Assembly: GCA_903829815.1 (NCBI GenBank)
Contig: CAIKRR010000076.1
Coordinates: 1 to 64,000, forward strand
Origin: an uncultured Pseudomonadota bacterium
GTDB taxonomy: Bacteria > Pseudomonadota > Gammaproteobacteria > Burkholderiales > SG8-39
Length of the DNA stretch: 64,000 nt
Direction: 5' to 3'
In this document: positions 62,574-64,000 of the stretch, one piece after another
How positions within the stretch are numbered: position 1 is the stretch's first letter
Layout: each line of letters opens with the position of its first letter
Notes under the pieces: model-generated
The model's input: only the letters and a program-made list of their open reading frames with translations
Database searches by the model: none
Told to the model about the DNA's origin: nothing
Program-made: the position numbers and the translations under genes

Positions 62574-63829
62574 GCGAGCAGGTCGATGGGCCTGGTCTCA
62601 TCCGGGATATTGCCCAGCGCTATGATCCGTTTGGTGCAGCGCTGCTCGATGACCCCTACCCGTTCTTCGCCGAAGCTCAGGCCGCAACCCCCGCCTTCTT
62701 CAGCGAGCGCTTGCAACACTGGGTCATCACCCGGCACGCCGATGTGCGCGAAGTACTGCGCAACACGACGCTCTACTCAGCCGCCAACACGCTCGAGACC
62801 CTGAAGCCGCTGTGCCCCTACGCACGGCAGGTGCTGGTGGAAGGGGCGGTGCGACCACCGCCCGCACTCACCAACAATGATCCGCCCTCGCACACCCGCG
62901 CGCGGCGCATTGCCAATGCAGCCTTCACGCCGCGCCGTGTCGCGCAAATGGAAGATTTCATTCGAGCAACCACGCGCCGGTTCATCGCCGAGCGCTTCAG
63001 GGACGGTCGCGCCGATCTCATCCGCGACCTTGCCTGGGAACTGCCGGCGCTGGTGATCTTCGACGTGATCGGACTCTCGGACGAAGAAGTTCACCGCATC
63101 AAGGCTGCCGCGCAGAACCGCCTGCTCTTCAACTGGGGATTTCCCAGCGATGAAGAGCAGACCGCGCTTGCACGCGACACCGTGGCCTTGTGGCATTTCA
63201 TCCAGGCCTTCGTCCAGCGCCGGGCCGAACACCCCGGTGAGGATTTCACCAGCGACCTTCTGCGCGGGCGCGATGAAGGTGCAGGCGGCCTCAGCCAGGG
63301 GGAAGCCTGCTCGGTGCTGCTTGCACTGCTCGTGGCCGGCCACGAAACCACGACCTCGCTCATCGGCAATGCGGTACGCTGGCTACTGCGCGATCGCAGC
63401 CACTGGGATGCGGTTCGCGAAGACCCGACACGACTACCCAACGCCGTGGAGGAAGTGCTGCGGATCGAACCCTCGATCCATACCTGGCGGCGCCGCAGCC
63501 TCGCCCCGGCCCGATTTGGTGACATCGCTGTGCCCTCGGGCGCGAACCTGCTGCTCCTGATTGGCGCCGCGAATCACGACCCGGCCGTGTTCGCCGATCC
63601 GGAACGCTTCGACATGGGCCGCATGAACGCACGCGAGCATCTGTCGTTTGGATATGGCGCCCACATCTGCCTGGGGGCACCGCTGGCTCGCCTCGAAGCG
63701 CGGGTGGTGCTCGAGGAACTCGGGCGTGCATTTCCCGATCTGGCGATCGACCCGGACTGGCAGATGCAGGTGTTGCCCACGCTCTCGTTCCGGGGGCCGA
63801 CCGAGTTGCCGGTGTTCTGGCGCAATTGA
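62570..63829 (+). CDS. Cytochrome P450
   Basis: I-helix LLVAGHETTTSLIG, ExxR in EEVLRIEPSI, haem-Cys motif FGYGAHICLGAPLARLEARVVLEEL; ATGA overlap with the preceding gene. Confidence 0.95.
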   Translation: MSEQVDGPGLIRDIAQRYDPFGAALLDDPYPFFAEAQAATPAFFSERLQHWVITRHADVREVLRNTTLYSAANTLETLKPLCPYARQVLVEGAVRPPPALTNNDPPSHTRARRIANAAFTPRRVAQMEDFIRATTRRFIAERFRDGRADLIRDLAWELPALVIFDVIGLSDEEVHRIKAAAQNRLLFNWGFPSDEEQTALARDTVALWHFIQAFVQRRAEHPGEDFTSDLLRGRDEGAGGLSQGEACSVLLALLVAGHETTTSLIGNAVRWLLRDRSHWDAVREDPTRLPNAVEEVLRIEPSIHTWRRRSLAPARFGDIAVPSGANLLLLIGAANHDPAVFADPERFDMGRMNAREHLSFGYGAHICLGAPLARLEARVVLEELGRAFPDLAIDPDWQMQVLPTLSFRGPTELPVFWRN

Positions 63830-63919
63830 GGTGGCAGGGGCAAGGCGCATGACGACATGGTCTCGAGCGACCATCGCACCAGCGCTCAGCATGACTCGAA
63901 CGATGAAGGAAGTCGCCCG

Positions 63920-64000
63920 ATGAAAACCGTACTGGTCATCACCTGCCACCCCGATACGCGCTCGCTCACCGGCGCGCTGCGCGACCACACCGTGGTCACG
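63920..64000 (+). CDS. NAD(P)H dehydrogenase (quinone)/flavodoxin-fold protein, N-terminus only
   Basis: MKTVLVITCHPDTRSLTGALRDHTVVT, cut by the window end. Confidence 0.55.
   Translation, partial: MKTVLVITCHPDTRSLTGALRDHTVVT

Overview
The window is a GC-rich proteobacterial chromosome segment, probably betaproteobacterial/Burkholderiales-like judging from gene content and its many solute-binding receptors. It is densely packed with about 55 CDSs, one tRNA-Leu and no visible IS elements, phage genes or CRISPR arrays. Main blocks: (1) a TAXI-TRAP transporter pair and a catabolic neighbourhood with a Zn-ADH, class II aldolase, Rieske ring-hydroxylating oxygenase alpha/beta, a dihydroxyphthalate-decarboxylase-like protein and a two-domain VOC protein (1-8152); (2) hemN and fnr diverging around a perfect FNR box, plus a universal stress protein; (3) a soxYZAX operon without soxB or soxCD, followed by a quinone oxidoreductase and a Bug receptor; (4) housekeeping genes: tRNA-Leu(CAA), queA-tgt-yajC-secDF, purB, mnmA, glnS, dinB, pepN, pdxH; (5) a double-length UvrA with four ABC modules (35333-41068); (6) a catabolic island at about 50.4-64 kb: porin, Bug receptor, DctPQM TRAP, an iorA-iorB-iorA' set of 2-oxoacid:ferredoxin oxidoreductase genes, enoyl-CoA hydratase, an orphan LivK-type receptor, a cytochrome P450 and a truncated flavodoxin-fold oxidoreductase. 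The most interesting signals are the A-B-A' oxidoreductase with CxxDxxC cluster motifs, a second perfect FNR box near the PHB depolymerase gene, a 13-bp repeat creating mini-uORFs at the mnmA start, the tandem UvrA, and a strong yajC-secD hairpin. All function calls come from reading protein motifs by eye; no database search was run.
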